Shown here piece after piece: positions 60,899 to 64,000 of a stretch of 64,000 bases of DNA. How positions within the stretch are numbered: position 1 is the first letter of the stretch; each line of letters begins with the position of its first letter. The notes below the pieces were generated by a model. The model saw only the letters and a program-made list of their open reading frames with translations. It made no database searches and had not been told where the DNA came from. A program made the translations under genes and the position numbers. The stretch is taken from NCBI GenBank assembly GCA_016841245.1, contig JAENZN010000010.1:56076-120075 (forward strand), in the 5' to 3' direction. The stretch comes from Syntrophomonas sp. Lineage in GTDB: Bacteria > Bacillota > Syntrophomonadia > Syntrophomonadales > Syntrophomonadaceae.

Positions 60899-61987
60899 AT
60901 GGAAAAGATAATAGGCGAACCAAAAAAAGCGTTTATGACTGGAAATGAAACAGTAGCCTGGGCTTGTTTGGCTGCAGGAGCTGATATAATGTTTGGATAC
61001 CCTATTACTCCTCAGAACGAAGTCATGCATTATTGGACTCGTCTGGCTCCAAAATATAATCGAAACTTTCTTCAAACAGAAGATGAATTATCCGCTGGCT
61101 TTACAACTTGTGGAGCGGTTCAAGCTGGGAAAAAAGCATTTACAGCTACTGCAGGACCGGGAAATGTATTAATGCAGGAGCCCTTTGGTATGGCAGAAGC
61201 TATGAGACTACCGGTCTTATCGATTATACAACAGCGAGGAGGACCATCATCTGGAACGGTGGTATATTCCCAGCAGGAAGTAACTCTGACTACTTATGGC
61301 GGTAATGGTGAGGGACATAGAATTGTTTATTCAACAGCTACTCATCAGGAAGTTTATGATTATGTAATTAAAGGCTTTAACACCGCCTGGAAATACAGGT
61401 TCCCAACCTTTGTTCTAGGGGACGGCTATCAAGCTAAAATGAGAGAGCCGCTGGAGATGTATGATCCGCAGGATAAGGGGATAGAAATCATCCAACCATA
61501 TCCGCTTATTGGCATTCCGGGTAAAATAGGGGAAGATAGGGAACCACAGCATTTGTGCAACATTTACAGTCTGGAAGAAGAACTATATGAAGTAGTAATG
61601 AGAGTATCGGCGGAATATGAGTCAATTTCGCCCGAGATTGTTGAATTCCAAGCCAGAAACTGTGAAGATGCTGATATAATAATTATTTCTCATGGGGTAG
61701 TATCCAGAGCGGCAGATGATGCGGTTAAAATCCTGCGGGCACAGGGAATAAAAGCCGGCTATTTTAGACCGATAACCTTAAGACCATTTCCGCAGCAGCA
61801 GCTGAGAGAGGTTATAACTCAGAGCGGCGCAAAATACTTGTTGATTGCTGAATCTGCTTATGGACAGTTAGAAAGACTAATCAAACAGGAAATATACGGG
61901 GAAACAGTAGAAATAGAGACTTTGTTTATGCCTGGAGTAGGCATTATTGACTTTGACATAATTAAAAAAGTTAAAAGCATCATATAG
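60899..61987 (+). CDS. 2-oxoacid:ferredoxin oxidoreductase, alpha subunit
   Basis: This 362-residue subunit (KorA/VorB type) carries the pyrimidine-binding and transketolase C-terminal domains. Markers are MTGNETVAWACLAAGADIMF, GYPITPQNEV, TAGPGNVLMQEPFGMAEAM and the C-terminal ESAYGQLERLI. The complex oxidises a 2-oxoacid to acyl-CoA, reducing ferredoxin. 2-oxoglutarate or branched-chain 2-oxoacids are likely, but the substrate cannot be fixed by reading. GGGAGGTG lies 11 bp before ATG. Confidence 0.9.
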   Translation: MEKIIGEPKKAFMTGNETVAWACLAAGADIMFGYPITPQNEVMHYWTRLAPKYNRNFLQTEDELSAGFTTCGAVQAGKKAFTATAGPGNVLMQEPFGMAEAMRLPVLSIIQQRGGPSSGTVVYSQQEVTLTTYGGNGEGHRIVYSTATHQEVYDYVIKGFNTAWKYRFPTFVLGDGYQAKMREPLEMYDPQDKGIEIIQPYPLIGIPGKIGEDREPQHLCNIYSLEEELYEVVMRVSAEYESISPEIVEFQARNCEDADIIIISHGVVSRAADDAVKILRAQGIKAGYFRPITLRPFPQQQLREVITQSGAKYLLIAESAYGQLERLIKQEIYGETVEIETLFMPGVGIIDFDIIKKVKSII

Positions 61988-62009
61988 GGCAGGAAAGGAG
62001 GTAACAGCA

Positions 62010-62765
62010 ATGGAAATGCTTGCCCCAGCAACACCGAAATCATGGTATTTACCTACCAAACCACATAAATTTTGTCCTGGTTGTGGACATGGGATTACCT
62101 TAAAAGCTCTGGGAGAAGCTATAGATGAATTAGGTATACAGCAGGAGACTATTTTTGGATGTGATATAGGTTGTTCACTGCTGGCCTGGAATTTTTTCGC
62201 TTGTGACAGCACCCAAACCCATCACGGTCGTACTACTCCAGTTATGGTTGGTATAAAGCGTGCCCGTCCTGAGTTAATTACTATAGGATATATGGGTGAT
62301 GGAGGAGGATACTCAATTGGTTCTCAGCATCTGCTGAACTCAGCTGTTCGAAATGAAAAGGTTACACTCATTCTGGTTAACAATACTAATTATGGAATGA
62401 CCGGAGGACAAATGGCACCAACTACTTTACCGGGGCAGATTACTGAGACCAGTCCCTATGGCAGAGACCCGGAAACCACCGGGTATCCAACCCGGGGACC
62501 CGAATTTATTGCGGAGTTAACCCCAGAAGGAGCCTATGTAGCCAGAGCTACAGTATCCAAATATAAACAGTTGAAAAGGTTAATCAGGAATGCTATAAGA
62601 AACCAGATGGAAGGAAATGGGTTCTCTTTTGTTGAAGTACTATCTACCTGTCCAACTAACTGGAGAACTAATGCGAACCAGACCTGGAATTTCTTAGAAG
62701 AGAAGATGGAGCAATATTTCCCGGTTGGTGAGATAAAGAGCCCCTTAGGAAAGGGGGATAAATAA
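62010..62765 (+). CDS. 2-oxoacid:ferredoxin oxidoreductase, beta (TPP-binding) subunit
   Basis: This 251-residue subunit binds thiamine diphosphate. The FCPGCGHGITLKALGEAIDE start, CDIGCS with cluster-type cysteines, and the TPP motif GYMGDGGGYSIGSQHLLNSA through VNNTNYGMTGGQ are present. GGAGG precedes ATG by 8 bp. Its stop overlaps the gamma start (TAATG), so translation is coupled. Confidence 0.92.
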   Translation: MEMLAPATPKSWYLPTKPHKFCPGCGHGITLKALGEAIDELGIQQETIFGCDIGCSLLAWNFFACDSTQTHHGRTTPVMVGIKRARPELITIGYMGDGGGYSIGSQHLLNSAVRNEKVTLILVNNTNYGMTGGQMAPTTLPGQITETSPYGRDPETTGYPTRGPEFIAELTPEGAYVARATVSKYKQLKRLIRNAIRNQMEGNGFSFVEVLSTCPTNWRTNANQTWNFLEEKMEQYFPVGEIKSPLGKGDK

Positions 62766-63352
62766 TGTCATTGATTAGAATTGCCCTGGCCGGAGAAGGT
62801 GGTCAAGGAGTACAAGCGGTTGCAGAGATTTTAACCGAGGCAGCATATAATGAGAACCAGCAGACCATCTACATCCCTAACTTCGGGCTCGAGCAGAGAG
62901 GCGGGGTGTCCATTGCTTTTATTCAATTTAGTGATCAGAGGATTGGCGCTCCCAAATTTAATAAAGCGGATGTCGTTATTGCCTTGAGTGGGCGAGCAAT
63001 TGGTAGAACAGCAGGATATTCAGATGAAAACACTCTATTTGTATATGACAGTGGATTTGATTTCGATAAAGAAGATTTACCCAAAGAGGCTAAGAAAATT
63101 ATTGCCATCCCAGCTGTGGATACTGCTAACCGGGTGCTTCATCCTAAGGTATTTAATATGATCATAATGGGTGCGGTAATCGGATTAACTAAAGTAGTTT
63201 CTTTTGAAGCAGCTAAGGAAGCTCTGGAGCATAAACTGGCTTACAAGTTTGAAACTAATCCCGATCTTAGGGAATTGAATATTAAAGCCATGGAAATAGG
63301 AAAACAAATGGCGGAAAAATCTTTACAGGAAGAGGTGGATAATAATGGCTAA
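62765..63352 (+). CDS. 2-oxoacid:ferredoxin oxidoreductase, gamma subunit
   Basis: This 195-residue subunit has the family start IRIALAGEGGQGVQAVAEIL and NFGLEQRGGVSIAFIQFSD. In relatives it helps bind CoA and hold the complex together. It overlaps the beta gene by one base and the ferredoxin-type delta gene by 8 bp. Confidence 0.92.
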   Translation: MSLIRIALAGEGGQGVQAVAEILTEAAYNENQQTIYIPNFGLEQRGGVSIAFIQFSDQRIGAPKFNKADVVIALSGRAIGRTAGYSDENTLFVYDSGFDFDKEDLPKEAKKIIAIPAVDTANRVLHPKVFNMIIMGAVIGLTKVVSFEAAKEALEHKLAYKFETNPDLRELNIKAMEIGKQMAEKSLQEEVDNNG

Positions 63353-63602
63353 AGAATTCAATGCATTATCCATCCCCATGGAAAAAGCGATCTTTCACAT
63401 TTTCCCTGAATATTGTAAAGGATGTGGACTATGTAAGGAAAAATGCCCCAATGATGTTCTGCGCTGGTCAGATAGACTGGGATTGTACGGAACTCCGGCT
63501 GTTGAGCCCAAAGATGAGGACAGCTGTATAGCCTGTATGATATGTGAAATGGTATGTCCCGATTGTGCCATATATATAGAGAAGATAGCCAAAAAGAAAT
63601 AA
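63345..63602 (+). CDS. 2-oxoacid:ferredoxin oxidoreductase, delta 2[4Fe-4S] subunit
   Basis: This 85-residue polyferredoxin has two clusters: Cys24, 27, 30, 34 (CKGCGLCKEKCP) and Cys61, 64, 67, 71 (CIACMICEMVCP), plus an extra Cys74. It passes electrons from the TPP site to ferredoxin. In many genomes this gene comes first; here it is last in the order alpha-beta-gamma-delta. Confidence 0.92.
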   Translation: MAKEFNALSIPMEKAIFHIFPEYCKGCGLCKEKCPNDVLRWSDRLGLYGTPAVEPKDEDSCIACMICEMVCPDCAIYIEKIAKKK

Positions 63603-63662
63603 AGAATTTCTTGCCGAACGGAAAGAGAAGCATGCTTTCCTGAAAAAACTGACGATGAATTT

Positions 63663-63709
63663 CAATACCCCTTATGGTAGAGTTCAATATTATCATAGGG
63701 GTATTTGTC
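63663..63709 (+). terminator. Probable terminator after the oxidoreductase operon
   Basis: ATACCCCT and AGGGGTAT are separated by a partly paired 27-nt loop and followed by TTTGTCTTT, about 60 bp after the delta stop codon. Confidence 0.6.
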
Positions 63710-63911
63710 TTTGGAGTATTAAGTAAGGCGTCAAGTATCATTCGATAACTTGAGATAACTTTCATTTCTGGTGTTGGAGCAGCTCGGAAAAGCAAAAACA
63801 CAGACTCCTTAATACGGAAGAGAACGGTTGTCAAAAGACCTAGTAGAGTTTATAATAAAAATGCTCGTGCAAAAAGAGGCTCTTCATCCAGAACAAAATA
63901 AATAGTTCTTC

Positions 63912-63940
63912 TTGACAATTAATTGAGTGGATGATAATAT
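63912..63940 (+). promoter_or_regulatory. Strong promoter reading out of the window
   Basis: A perfect TTGACA, 17-nt spacer and TAATAT. The downstream sequence is non-coding to the edge, as expected for a stable-RNA (possibly rRNA) operon. Confidence 0.65.
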
Positions 63941-64000
63941 AAGTTTTGCGCGTGGCGGGAAGCCAAAGCGCACAGGATCTGATAAAACTGAACAGCAAGA

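Larger units (their letters stand above)
63603..64000. other. Right-edge non-coding region
   Basis: No coding frame is supported. It holds a terminator-like hairpin (63663-63709) and a strong promoter (63912-63940). The last 60 bases after the promoter are GC-richer and resemble a structured RNA leader. The gene being read lies outside the window. Confidence 0.55.

Overview
The window is a replication-origin region from an anaerobic, endospore-forming, Gram-positive bacterium of the Clostridia type. Four groups of genes support this. (1) The order mnmE-mnmG-rsmG-noc-parA-parB and yidC-yidD-rnpA-rpmH-dnaA-dnaN-recF-gyrB-gyrA is the classical Firmicutes origin. (2) Sporulation-linked genes are present: yyaC, bofA, spoIIIJ/yidC-jag and a spore-type Lon. 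(3) Anaerobe markers are present: a four-subunit 2-oxoacid:ferredoxin oxidoreductase and the SCIFF peptide with its radical-SAM maturase. (4) There is a full selenocysteine set: selA, selB, selD and tRNA-Sec. The content resembles syntrophic Clostridia such as the Syntrophomonas group, but that placement is my inference from gene content.

Strand layout: almost everything left of about 39.2 kb is on the minus strand and almost everything right of it is on the plus strand, so transcription runs away from dnaA. Only a VTT membrane protein (18.4-19.0 kb) and yyaC (26.7-27.3 kb) break the rule on the left. oriC is placed between dnaA and dnaN, where DnaA-box-like sites are followed by a DnaA-trio-like CTA tract.

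Region by region (minus side): murA (cut by the left edge), a peptidase-MA protein and trxB; a degenerate group II intron lodged directly behind a transcription terminator; a LysM-G5-M23 peptidase; scfB and the tiny scfA; tRNA Gly, Asp and Val; purA; lonC, rplI, yybS, a MazG-like gene, rpsR, ssb and rpsF; two small genes; selD, which itself carries an in-frame UGA; an M18 aminopeptidase and cvpA; a 1.3 kb gene-poor stretch with a perfect Noc-binding site; tRNA-Sec, a CBS-ACT protein, livF, selB, selA and a YkvI-like protein; bactofilin and an M23 peptidase; a perfect parS, parB, parA and noc; rsmG, mnmG, mnmE; jag, yidC, yidD, rnpA, rpmH.

Plus side: dnaA, dnaN, recF, remB, gyrB, gyrA; a pyridoxal-type kinase; a serine block made of a UCC-specifier T-box, a class V aminotransferase, serA, serS and four tRNA-Ser genes, interleaved with two tRNA-Arg genes and tadA; xpt; the large SRP RNA; dnaX, ybaB, recR, a DUF2508 gene and bofA; a P-loop protein and the 2-oxoacid oxidoreductase genes. 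A strong promoter at the right edge reads out of the window.

Dispersed through the intergenic gaps are two repeat families: a MITE-like element with inverted ends of the GATTCCACTGCAAAAA type and, in two copies, 6-bp target duplications; and a roughly 65-bp GC-rich palindromic unit.
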